DNA of 64,000 bases from Pholiota molesta. Taxonomy: Eukaryota > Basidiomycota > Agaricomycetes > Agaricales > Strophariaceae. Location of the stretch: contig JACGCK010000104.1 in assembly GCA_014925825.1 (NCBI GenBank), forward strand, positions 101,949-165,948, given 5' to 3'. A program made the translations under genes and the position numbers. Under the pieces are notes generated by a model. It was given only the letters and a program-made list of their open reading frames with translations, made no database searches and was not told the origin of the DNA. Within the stretch, counting starts at the first letter, position 1, and each line of letters opens with the position of its first letter. Positions 54,754 through 64,000 of this stretch are shown one piece after another.

Positions 54754-57700
54754 ATGGCTGAAATTACATGCGTCACTGGATGTGGAAGGACGTTCGTAGA
54801 AAACAAACACCTATCTCGACACAAAAAAACTTGCCAACACGTTCAGCAGCATCGACAAAAGTCTAGGGAGGCTCGCAAAGAGGGTAGGCATACTCATGGC
54901 CTCAAGGACATTCCAACACTTCTGGATCGAAAGAAGCGGTTGCAGGTGAGAAATTTCGTTTAGAGAGGCCAATTTGTGTTCTAAACATCAATACTCAGAT
55001 GGCCCTCGCTGCTGCTAGTGCAGTGGAAGGCTCTCTCGACCACCTCCTAGAATCAGCTCTAGAAACGCCTGCAGCTGCTGGACCCTCCAATAATCAAAGC
55101 CAAGTTCATGATGGACCCTTGGTATCTGACAGCTATATGGATATTGACTTTGAAGCTGGAACATCGAATGCACAACCACCACATACCGAAGGCATGGATG
55201 CTGGACCTACGCAAATTCCAGTAGAGCTTCCAATTCTTACTAGAAGTGGACGTCCGCGGCGCAACTACCAGAGGCCTCGGCGCTATCAAGACAACCTGCC
55301 TGAACCGACCTCGACCTCTATTCCTTCAGCTCTATTGCTTGATATTGGTCCACAGCCAGAAATAGGACCTCTCCGGCGCGTCATGCTAATTGTGCGGGAT
55401 CGCCTGATCACCACTGCCAACTCATTTGGAATTTGGCGAGATTATCCGCGGCGACCGACAAGGGACCCTGACGCATCTCTCTCTCTTGATGACTTGGCCA
55501 TCAATAGTCCTCAAATTCCAACCCCTGTTTCTGCTCTATCTGAAACACCAAACTCAAGTAGGCCAGCCTACTGGCCATTTGCTAACGCTACTGTTCATCA
55601 CATCATGCAATGGTTGAATAATGGGAATACTGCCAAATCTGAGGCTCAAACCAATGAATTTGTGCACAACGTGATTCTTTCGTCTGATTTTGCCCAAGAG
55701 CACCTTGCTGGCTTCGATGCCCATCGCGAAAATCAGCGCCTCGACAGCGCACTCTCTAAGTCCCTTTGGAGCCAGTTTACCAACAGTGCTGTGGATATCT
55801 TGGTTCCATCGGGAGCTGCTGGTATTCCTCCCAAGGTGTTCTCTGTACCCGGACTTCTTCACCGCAAGCTCACTTCTGTTATCTCCGATGCTTTCAATAG
55901 CCCATTATCACATCTTTACCACTTTTCACCCTTCAAGTTATACCACCACTCTTCAATCACAAACAATGAAGAGCGAATTTATGGGGAGGTGTATACCTCT
56001 GATGCTTTTTTAGAAGAACATGAAAAGGTCCAGCGCCACTCGCCACTCCCTCCCGATGACCTTGAATGCAAAAGAGAAAAGGTTGTTGCAGCACTAATGT
56101 TTTCATCGGATGCAACGCATCTAACAAATTTTGGAATGCAAAAGCATGGCCAATATATCTGATGCTCGGAAACCTTTCAAAGTATATTCGGGCTCAACCA
56201 AACTCAGGAGCAATGCACCACTTGGCATATATTCCTTCAGTAAGTTCTTTTGATGTCTATGTTTTTCAACTCATATTAATATTGGCGTACTTTAGTTGCC
56301 AGATTCATTCCAAGACTTCGCCTCGAAATTCCATCACAAATGGCATTCTCAAAAGCAACAGCTTCTCACCCATTGTCGACGCGAGCTCATGCATAGTGTG
56401 TGGAAGACAATCCTTGATGATGATTTTATACATGCCTACAAGTATGGAATTGTTATTCAGTGTATTGATGGAATAGAACGACGAGTCTATCCTAGGCTTT
56501 TCACTTACTCAGCTGATTATCCTGAAAAGTAAGGATTTAATCTGATGTTCAGTTTAGTTGTCTGACTAATTGTAATTTCCCTTAGAGTTCTCCTTGCAAC
56601 AACTCGTGACAAGGGTCTCTGCCCTTGTCCCCGATGCCTTGTTCCAAAGTCAAGCTTAGATAGGCTTGGCTTGCGTCGTGACATTGCTATGCGCATCGAC
56701 TGTCTTCGAACATTTATGTTTGAAAAGGTTGCTAGTGCTCGAAAATACATTTACGCACTTGCAAAACCCATCAGTGGTGCCAATGTTGAAAATCTCTTGA
56801 AAGAATTCTCTGGTGTACCAACAATGGTATGTGCTTTTATCCAAATTTTTCAATTGTTCAATCTTTCAATTTTGCTTTCAATATAGAACGCATTTGTTGA
56901 TCGACTTGGGTTGGACTTCAATCCTTCAAAAATGCTTGTCGTTGACCTGATGCATGAGTTTGAACTCGGTGTTTGGAAAACACTCTTTACGCATCTTATC
57001 CGCCTTCTCTATGCTGCAGGCCGGGGAAGTGATGAATTTGTGGTTGAGCTTGACAATAGGTTTGTGTGTCCTTGAATTTTAGTGCTCTATTGCTAACTGC
57101 ATTCTGTAGATACCGCCAAATCTCAACCTTGGCAATGGTACGATACGGACCTTTGCTGCGAATTCTTCAGAATGAAGAAACTTGCTGCTCGTGACTTTGA
57201 AGATTTGCTTCAGGTATGCGCTAACTATATTGTTTGCTTCTGTGTAGCCTTCTAACACTGCATCTAGTGTGCAATCCCAGTATTTGAGGGTCTCTTAGAT
57301 GAGCCTCACAATGGACGCCTCATGAAACTTCTTTATCGGACAGCTGAGTGGCATGGTCTCGCTAAATTTCGCATGCATACAGATTCATCACTTGGCCTGC
57401 TTGATGAGTTGACTGCTGAGTTTGGAAAACTTATGCGACAGTTTCGAGATCTGACCTGTTCTGAATTTGCAACAACAGAACTCCCTCGGGAAGCGGCTGC
57501 TCGAAATCGCCGTGAAACAGAGAGTTTGGCCCGTATTTCGCGGACTATTCCTCTAAATGCTGCTGCAGGAGTCCTGGCTGCCCAAGTTCCACTAGTACCC
57601 TTAAATGCAGAACTAAGCCAAGCAGCACCTTCTGGCATATCATCAGTAGCAGAGACTAGTATTCCTATACCAGTGGCCACTCCGAATCGTGAGTTTCAAC

Positions 57701-59171
57701 CAAGCATTTTGGTGGCAGACTAAACTAACAAAATCTTATTGCTTAGAACCACCACTTCGGTCTTCTGCTGGAAGAAAGCCCAAAACTTTGAATTTATCAA
57801 CAGTCAAATTCCACTTTCTTGGTGATTATGTTAAATATATTCGCTTTGTCGGTACGACAGACTCTTACTCAACACAATTGGTGAGTAATTTTACTTTGAA
57901 AGAGCTAAATACTTATGCTATAGTAGGGCGAACTGGCACATCGCCTCGTGAAAAGACTCTATGGCTTGACAAATAAAAAGAATGCCATCCAGCAAATCGG
58001 CAAGAAATACAGCAGAAAACAAGCACTTCAACCTATTGAACAGTATGAAATGAGTGAAGCAAGCAAAGGCCGCCTTGAGGACCACCACATTATATCTACC
58101 TCTCGAAACACACCCATCGACATTTATCAATTTGTACTTGCTAATTCTAAAGATCCAGCAAAGAAAGTGAGCATTTTATTAACCACTGCCCAATGCCCCG
58201 CTATTATTTTCTTATTTGTGATACAGAACTTCATTAGTCGGCTCCAAGATCATTTACTTGCGCGCCTTCTTGGCCGCACCTTTGATGGAGACACCGATGA
58301 AGACTTTACTCATGAAGATCGACAGACAATCCGGTTCCGAAATGGAACTATATTTCGAGTTCGCACTGCCCGGATAAACTACACGACCTATGATGTGCGA
58401 CGGGCATATGATACTATCAATCCCCGGACCCGTCCTTTTGTTATGGTAGCATCCCCTGAAACACAGCCCAACTCACACCCCTTTTGGTATGCTTCTGTTA
58501 TTGGTATATTCCATGCAGATATTCAGCACGTTGGGCAGAACTCCCAGGATTTCAGACTACAGCGTATGGAGTTTCTCTGGGTACGATGGTTGGGTGTGGT
58601 TCCTGGTCATTCCTTTGGAAGAAAGAAAGCACGTCTGCCAAAGCTTGGATTCATTCCTGACTCAGACGATTACGCGTTCGGCTTTCTTGACCCTGCGCTT
58701 GTTATACGAGGCTGTCATCTTCTTCCTGTGTTTGCAGATGGCAAGACCAATGACCTGATGACCGCTGTGGATGACACGGAGGCAAGGCTACCAGGTCAAC
58801 GAGATGACTGGGCAAACTTTTACGTTGGAATGTAAGCTGTCCAGTTATTCAAATCTTCTGGCTCTTACTATTTTATTCTATAGATTTGTTGACCGCGACA
58901 TGCTAACACGATTTTTGGGAAATGGCATCGGACATAAAGATCAAGTCCACCACTCTGTTCTATCTGGAGATGAAGATGAAGAAGAGGACGAAGATGGCCC
59001 TGAATCCATAGAGGATAATGGCGATGCGCCAATATGGCCCGATCTGATGTATCTTCTAATGGCCGTGGCAGAGGGCTTGGACATCATGATAGTGATGATA
59101 ACTCGGATGAGGATTCAGCCTCTGAGTCTGATGAAGATGACTGGGATGACCTTGGTTTTGAAGAAATCTAA
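54754..59171 (+). CDS. Plavaka (KDZ superfamily) transposase, 11 exons, with several one-base frame breaks
   Basis: Exons 54754-54945, 54999-56239, 56296-56528, 56586-56826, 56887-57060, 57111-57213, 57268-57688, 57747-57880, 57927-58166, 58227-58831 and 58884-59171 follow GT/AG borders. The N-terminus MAEITCVTGCGRTFVENKHL continues with SRHKKTC, a C2H2-like zinc finger. Then come LITTANSFGIWRDYPRRP, VVAALMFSSDATHLTNFG, WPIYLMLGNLSKYIRAQPNS, CRRELMHSVWKTILDDDFIH, RVYPRLFTYSADYPEK, KGLCPCPRCLVPKS, MLVVDLMHEFELGVWKTLFT, LMKLLYRTAEWHGLAKFRMH, GELAHRLVKRLYGLTNKKNA and an acidic C-terminus ending DDWDDLGFEEI. These are Plavaka hallmarks; the enzyme cuts and moves its own DNA element. Frame is lost by single bases near 56134, 57131, 57170 and about 59020-59040. 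Terminal inverted repeats were not found with confidence. Confidence 0.88.
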
Positions 59172-59279
59172 CAAAAATGTAATGTTCGACGATTGGCAAT
59201 TTCATCGTTTGAAATTTTTACACTTCTTCCTGGAGCGGACTAGTCATCCCAATTTTCTTTTTAGTGGGTGCTTACCTGT

Positions 59280-60900
59280 AAATTCTAGGGGAATGAATGA
59301 GGCACCCTCAATGAATCTTACATCTGCTACATCTGCTTCTGACGGTGCGAAAGCAAGGTTGTTCGGAAGACTCGTGCGTCGCAAGTCACTTCATCAGACA
59401 AGCTTGCTTCGTCTGCAGCTCAAATTTTCATATCCCCTCGAACTAGCGAAAACGATACTGCAGCGAGAAAAGTTGAAGAAGGAAGCAGCAGGTAGTTCGC
59501 AAACAGTGTGGGAGAAACGTCTAGCATATGTCGACCTCAAACGAAAATTCCCAAGTCTGAACGACAAGATCGGCGACGAATTGCTGGTGGACAAGGAGAG
59601 GCCGGCGAAGAGACCAGAGGTTGCGTGCGTATTCTTTTTTCGCTGCCTATTTCGTAATGTTTTTTGACATTGGTTATTTGGTTAGACGTGTGCCAGGACT
59701 CAAGATCAGGACGAACGACCAGGCACCTCCCACTCCTTTGCAAGCGGTGGTGCGTCCCAAGGAGAAGGCTCAACAGATTCGCGAAGCCATCAAATCAGCC
59801 CTTTCCAGACAGAAGGACCTCGACCATCATTGGGAAGGATCTTGTCGACGTAAGTCTTTATTTCCTGCCTATTTTACCGAGTACTCATTTTTGTGTGCAG
59901 AACCCCTACCAAACGCTTCCCACGTCCTATGCATCCGGACTCTTCAAGTATACCCCACCACACACTGCCCCCATTCCTCCTTGGTCTCGTCGTCGATTGC
60001 CCGCCAGCCCGTGCAGTCAGCATGCGAGTTGATTGGTCGCGGCGGCGCCGTATCCTCCTCGATGCCGTCAGTCGCCGCATTACGCCCAAGCTTCCGCGGT
60101 CGTCACTGTTTGGCCTTCCTGAGAATGATGAGGACAAGAACATGGATGTCGATGATCCAGCGGAAGCTGAGCGTTTGAAACGACTGGAGGAGCAATGGAA
60201 GTACGATGCCGACGATGTACCTCCAGTTGGTCCTGAAGGTGCTGATGAACAGAGTCGAATGTTGGTTGGCCATTACGACCCCAAGTATGTCTACCACCTT
60301 TATTGTTATTTTTCCGCCGAGTCTGACAAATATTTCCAGCTACTTGAGACATACCGGGTATGAGTCGTGCAGTGACCAGTATGCCGCATGTCGATGTGCA
60401 GAAGCCTGAAGTCATCTCGACACCAGGTATTCCCAATGGTGCTTCGCCGATCCCCCAGGCCGAGGTCAATAACGAGATGTCTGTAAATGGACTTCCTGTG
60501 TGGCCTAAGTCGCAGAATGTGTCCGCAATCTCACCTTGCCCTTGGCGTTCCTACTAATGGGTACTGCTCTGGTTAATTCAGCTCCATACCAACATAACCA
60601 AAACCTACGATGCCAGCCACGGATGTCAAGGGCATAGCAGCTCGTGGTCTTCCCAACGGCTATATGCATGTCGGGCCGAATGGAACGAACATGAATATCA
60701 GTTGGCTGCTGGTGCAAACATGAACCTGAAGCTGCCTGCTGCCAGGCAGCTGCAGTGGATGAGCTCGCCGATGCAGCGGCCGGCGTCTGTCGTGAATGGC
60801 ATCGACGGGCAGATGAACGGTATACACGTTGCGAGTCCCAATGTAGTCTATGCCGTTCCAGTGCGGTCGCCTTCGGGCCTTCGGCAAATGGCGAAGGTGG
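59280..60900 (+). pseudogene. 5'-truncated Enhancer-of-polycomb-like (EPL1) pseudogene
   Basis: Starts inside the EPcA-like region: LNESYIC (59311-59331), a repeated YIC, then an in-frame TGA where the family has an arginine, followed by KVVRKTRASQVTSSDKL and, one frame over, LKFSYPLELAKTILQREKLK, WEKRLAYVDLKRKFPSL and ELLVDKERPAKRPE. An intron leads to RVPGLKIRTNDQAPPTPLQA, VVRPKEKAQQIREAIKSALS and RQKDLDHHWE. After another shift come NPYQTLPTSYASGLFKYTPP and PKLPRSSLFGLPEN, then KYDADDVPPVGPEGADEQSR and a Gln/Pro-type tail with NMNLKLPAARQLQW to about 60880. EPL1 is a subunit of the NuA4 histone acetyltransferase. The N-terminal half is absent; the Plavaka gene lies directly upstream. The multiple stops and shifts make it a clear pseudogene. 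Confidence 0.85.
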
Positions 60901-62085
60901 CCGAACAGCACAAAATGTGCTGTTCGCAGAGCAGATCGTTACGCTTCATAGCGAAATGTGCAATTCGTGGAGGCGCAATCATCCGGGCTAGCAGAATAGT
61001 ACATTTTGCGCTGTTCGCATTGCGCCGGCAAGGATCCATTGCGCACAATTTCCGCCCCAGATCCGTGGCCTGGCCCTCTACGACACAACGCCGATTCGAC
61101 ACCCTGCGATTGCGAAGCGCCAGCCATGCTCGACGACGCATTGAACACCATCCTTCGGCCCCGCGGGAGGCGCGTACTTGGATGCTGGCAGACGATCTCA
61201 AAGTAAGTAAGTTGAGTTCCTTTCGTTGTTCGACATCCGTACTTACCTCGGCCCTGCCAGCGCTCCTCGCCCCAACTCAAACGGCCTCCGCGGCAGCCAA
61301 GCCGCTCCGCCGCCTACCACGCTTCGCAAGAACATCGCAGCCGAAGATGGCGACGACGGGGCTCACACCCGCCGTTCGCGCTCCTCGCCCGCGACGACCT
61401 GCGGGCAACGTCGGTGAGTACTTAACCGAAGCGCCCTTCGTCGCAGCGTCGCGCTCACAGCAGTAGTATAGGCAAACCGGAGGGCAGCGACGACACCACT
61501 CCCATATAGAGAACGATGTGCCGACCCGCACGATATACGGACACCGAAGCGTAGTCGCCAATGAAACGACGACGCTGGGATATGGGATCGGCGACTCACG
61601 GCGTCGAGCACGAGCAGGCTATCTGGACGACATCGCAACCCATCCGGCGAGCGCCCGATCTTCAGATCGCCCGGAGCATTGTCGATGGGCACCACGCCGC
61701 GCAGGAGCCATGCAGAACGGCCCCCGCGCCGCTGTCAGCTGTGTGTAGCTCCTCTCGTCTCCCCACCTCTCAGTGTCATGCTCACAGCAGACAGCTATCC
61801 CACACTGCGGCGGCGCGACGACACGACGACTGCCACAGAGAACTGCGTATGCGAAATACGCACACCAGAGCAGAGTCGGCAACAGGGCGACGACGCTGGG
61901 ATGGAGATGACGACGCTGGATACGGGGTGGACGACTCATGGCGTGGCTTGGATGGAGCGGCTCGTCTTGCGAGGACGAAGAAGACGAGAGCACCGGTGCG
62001 CGGCTGCGGGCAACGTCGGTGAGTACTCAACCGATCCACGTACACATTACTTACGACAATATAGCTTTGAACTCGAGGGCGCCGA
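60901..62085. other. GC-rich scrambled stretch between the EPL1 and PSD relics
   Basis: All six frames are open for long distances because of high GC, not because of coding pattern. Local near-repeats occur: cgacctgcgggcaacgtcggtgagtac near 61395 and its counterpart gcggctgcgggcaacgtcggtgagtac near 62000, each followed by ttaaccga or tcaaccga. The C-terminal part of phosphatidylserine decarboxylase expected here is not recognisable. aacagcacaaaatgtgctgttcg near 60904 is an imperfect hairpin. Confidence 0.45.
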
Positions 62086-62089
62086 CGTT

Positions 62090-63007
62090 CATTCAGCGCC
62101 GAGCCGCGGGATGTCTAGGAGGTGCGGACCACACGGCAGCGCGCCTTGCCGTGCGAGTGCTGCCCGCACCGCTGTCGTCAGCGGTTTCCTGGCACACCGG
62201 CGGAATGGGCGCAGACGTACCGTATCGGCGGCGCGGTATCGATTCGCGCCCGCTGCCTTTGCCCCCAATGCGCTCGTTGAGGCGCTTAGCCATCCAGGGC
62301 GACACGGAGAAAAGATCGCCTGCAGAGGAAAGAAACTTTTAGCCAACAATTCAAAGGCAAGAAAAATAAATGAGCCTGGGCTTGCTGACTAGTCCGAACA
62401 CATACCGACGAAGCGTCTTCTTTTCTCAACAACCCATGCTGTTGGACTGTGGTAGCGATGATAGTCGCCAGGAGCGAGATGAATCATCCAGAAGAACAGA
62501 GCGTTGCCCGGTCGTAGTCGTACCTCCTTGCCTGACGTCACACTGCGTCGTCGGTCCAGCGTCGGCTTCACCCCATCTGCAACGCCATAGATGCGTCGTG
62601 TACCAGCGTCGCTTCCGTGTTATCCGAGCCCACAGAGGCGTCCGTTTGCGCTCCGAATTTATGTGGAACAACATCATTCGAAGCAGGGGTAGTCGGGGCA
62701 GAGGAGGAGAGGATCACAGCGGAAGACGACGATGCAGATGACGTCGGCGTCTGGCTTTCCGACGTCGAGGGCGACGACGTGCCCCCGATGAGTTGTTCCA
62801 ATGTATAGTCGATCCCGTTGACGATGGGGAATTCGTAATCGTCCACAACGGACATGTTGCTGCCGCCTTTGATGACGGAGGTGGGCGAGCCGGGGCGCTC
62901 GATGCCCAGCAGCGTGTCGAGCGAGTAGGTAATGCCCTTGACTTGCTCCACGCGCGAATCCGTAAGTTGTCCAAAGTGCAGCACCGTGCCATCTGCTGGA
63001 CTTACCT
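62090..63007 (-). pseudogene. Phosphatidylserine decarboxylase fragment, truncated at both ends
   Basis: The exon at 63007 begins right after an AG with [20 protein letters not shown], then [20 protein letters not shown], both typical of phosphatidylserine decarboxylase (PSD), which makes phosphatidylethanolamine from phosphatidylserine in the mitochondrial inner membrane or the endomembrane system. A Ser/Thr-rich insert follows. At 62568 the frame stops because a G-run is one base short; one frame over it continues [37 protein letters not shown] and [17 protein letters not shown]. After an intron comes DLFSVSPWMAKRLNERI, and recognisable sequence ends. The self-cleavage LGST motif and the small pyruvoyl subunit are missing downstream, and the N-terminal exons are missing upstream, so the product could not be active. 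Confidence 0.85.
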
Positions 63008-63113
63008 AAATGCATGCACAATTCAATGAGAAAATATTCAATTAGAAATAATAACAAAGAAGCATACAAGGATGACCTGTTGAGAGGCGGCGTGTGCGCG
63101 TTGCTCAGCGCGC

Positions 63114-63556
63114 GTGAAAGGCAGTGGTGGCAGTGGTGGCGAGAAGAATAAGCTCAACAACCTTTTGCTCAGTTCCACATCACCTACCTCATTAGCAACA
63201 GCAGCAACAACAACCACACTGACACCAGCTGCTGCCGACGAACAAACGCAGAACGCCAACGCCCAGATGGCTCGATTGGTCAGACCAGTATGCGGAGGGG
63301 GCAGATCTGAAAGGGCAGGGAGAGGCGCTGGGCCGGCGGTTCGACCTCGGCGCGATTCTGGGAGGCGGCGAGGATGGGGATGGTCTGGAAGGCTGAAAGG
63401 GCTTTGGAATATGGTGAACAAGGCGATAAGCTTGGCCTCGTTCGCCTCCGCGACTTCCGCCGTCTCCGCGTCTGGTAAGTTGTAACTCATTATTCAAATG
63501 CTATTACTCACTTGTAATCCCAGGTACCACTCTCCGTAAAGGAGTGCATTCGTAAA
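63114..63556 (+). CDS. Possible 3' end of an unknown plus-strand gene
   Basis: A plus-strand frame reads GEKNKLNNLLLSSTSPTSLA, an Ala/Thr-rich part, an Arg/Gly-rich part, and RLKGLWNMVNKAISLASFAS. It is followed by a well-formed intron (GTAAGT at about 63475 to CCCAG at about 63523) and a last exon TTLRKGVHS with stop at 63554-63556. No ATG start is convincing; an upstream exon may be missing. The opposite strand is also open for 150 codons, so the call is weak. Confidence 0.35.
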
Positions 63557-64000
63557 CCACCCACCAGCACCAGCCTTAAATCTTGGTACGTCGCCAATTT
63601 TTTCATTTTTTCGCAAGCAGAAATGCTAATTCGTGTCCTAGTTACTTTGTTCGAGCATCATGTGCTCTCCTCCCCGTTGTACTATATTACTTCCATCTGT
63701 ATCTTGAGCTTCATTTGCATGTATTATACCAATATCTTGTAGCGTCCCAAATATTCTTGCCCCTCTTGCTCCGTATACTCAATGTTTTATAATTTTCGAT
63801 GTGTAAAAAAGTTATATAACGAGTTCTACTATTGAAATGAGATCCCTTCCTTTAGCGCCATAGTTTTTATGGACTGCATATCATGAATAGAAATAGAATG
63901 TCATCAATTCTGCTTTTTTATGCGTTGATGCAATCAGTTTCTCATGTTTTTCAATGGTACTTTTTATCGCCTTGAGAAATATTCACGATTTTGCGGCACT
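63557..64000. other. AT-rich flank without a recognised gene
   Basis: No motif recognised. A short frame at 63583-63792 with hydrophobic residues has no supporting evidence. The base composition is much lower in GC than at 60.9-63.5 kb. Confidence 0.5.

Noticed and set aside
61363..62392. Several long frames on both strands in 60.9-62.4 kb
   Set aside because: High GC keeps all frames open; no motif or consistent splice pattern supports a gene.
63038..63490. Minus-strand 150-codon frame as the upstream exon of PSD
   Set aside because: It contains none of the N-terminal PSD motifs and is open on both strands.

Overview
The window looks like nuclear DNA of a mushroom-forming basidiomycete (Agaricomycetes). 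Coding regions are split by many short introns (about 45-65 nt), and the recognisable families are typical of that group: a Plavaka/KDZ transposase, a DUF6698 protein, a fungal JmjC-like protein, an Enhancer-of-polycomb-like protein, an F-box protein and an Spt5-like KOW protein. No rRNA or tRNA gene, CRISPR array or bacterial-type operon was seen. All calls come from reading the sequence; no database search was possible.

Layout. 0-7 kb: the 5' part of an ARMT1/DUF89 gene on the minus strand with three microexons, then a 147-bp satellite of about 12 units, then a DUF6698-type gene. 7-12 kb: relics of a Cdc7/SepH-type kinase and an IRA/neurofibromin-type RasGAP, then a damaged F-box gene. 13.7-18.9 kb: a composite repeat carrying fragments of AROM (EPSP synthase) and a KDZ/Plavaka transposase. 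20-32.5 kb: a broken small gene, then a large JmjC-like gene on the minus strand, split by a 5.36-kb non-autonomous LTR element with identical-looking 403-bp LTRs and a perfect 5-bp target duplication. 34-42.4 kb: a direct copy of part of the composite repeat, an intact Spt5-like gene and an unrecognised 600-residue gene, both intact by eye, with a roughly 1-kb duplication flanking the second gene. 42.6-46.7 kb: a coiled-coil gene and a PHD-finger gene with a frameshift. 47.2-54.4 kb: two tandem copies of the composite repeat, one old, one nearly identical to the 13.7-17.66 kb copy but inverted. 54.7-59.2 kb: a nearly complete Plavaka transposase with several one-base frame breaks. 59.3-63.0 kb: decayed fragments of EPL1 (plus) and phosphatidylserine decarboxylase (minus).

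Overall this is a repeat-rich, gene-decay region. Long duplications and transposons separate a few genes that still look intact (ARMT1, the DUF6698 gene, the Spt5-like gene, the unknown gene at 39.25-41.27 kb and the coiled-coil gene). At least five normally conserved genes survive only as broken pieces. Many breaks are single-base indels, some in homopolymer runs, so part of the apparent decay could be assembly error; this is flagged where relevant.
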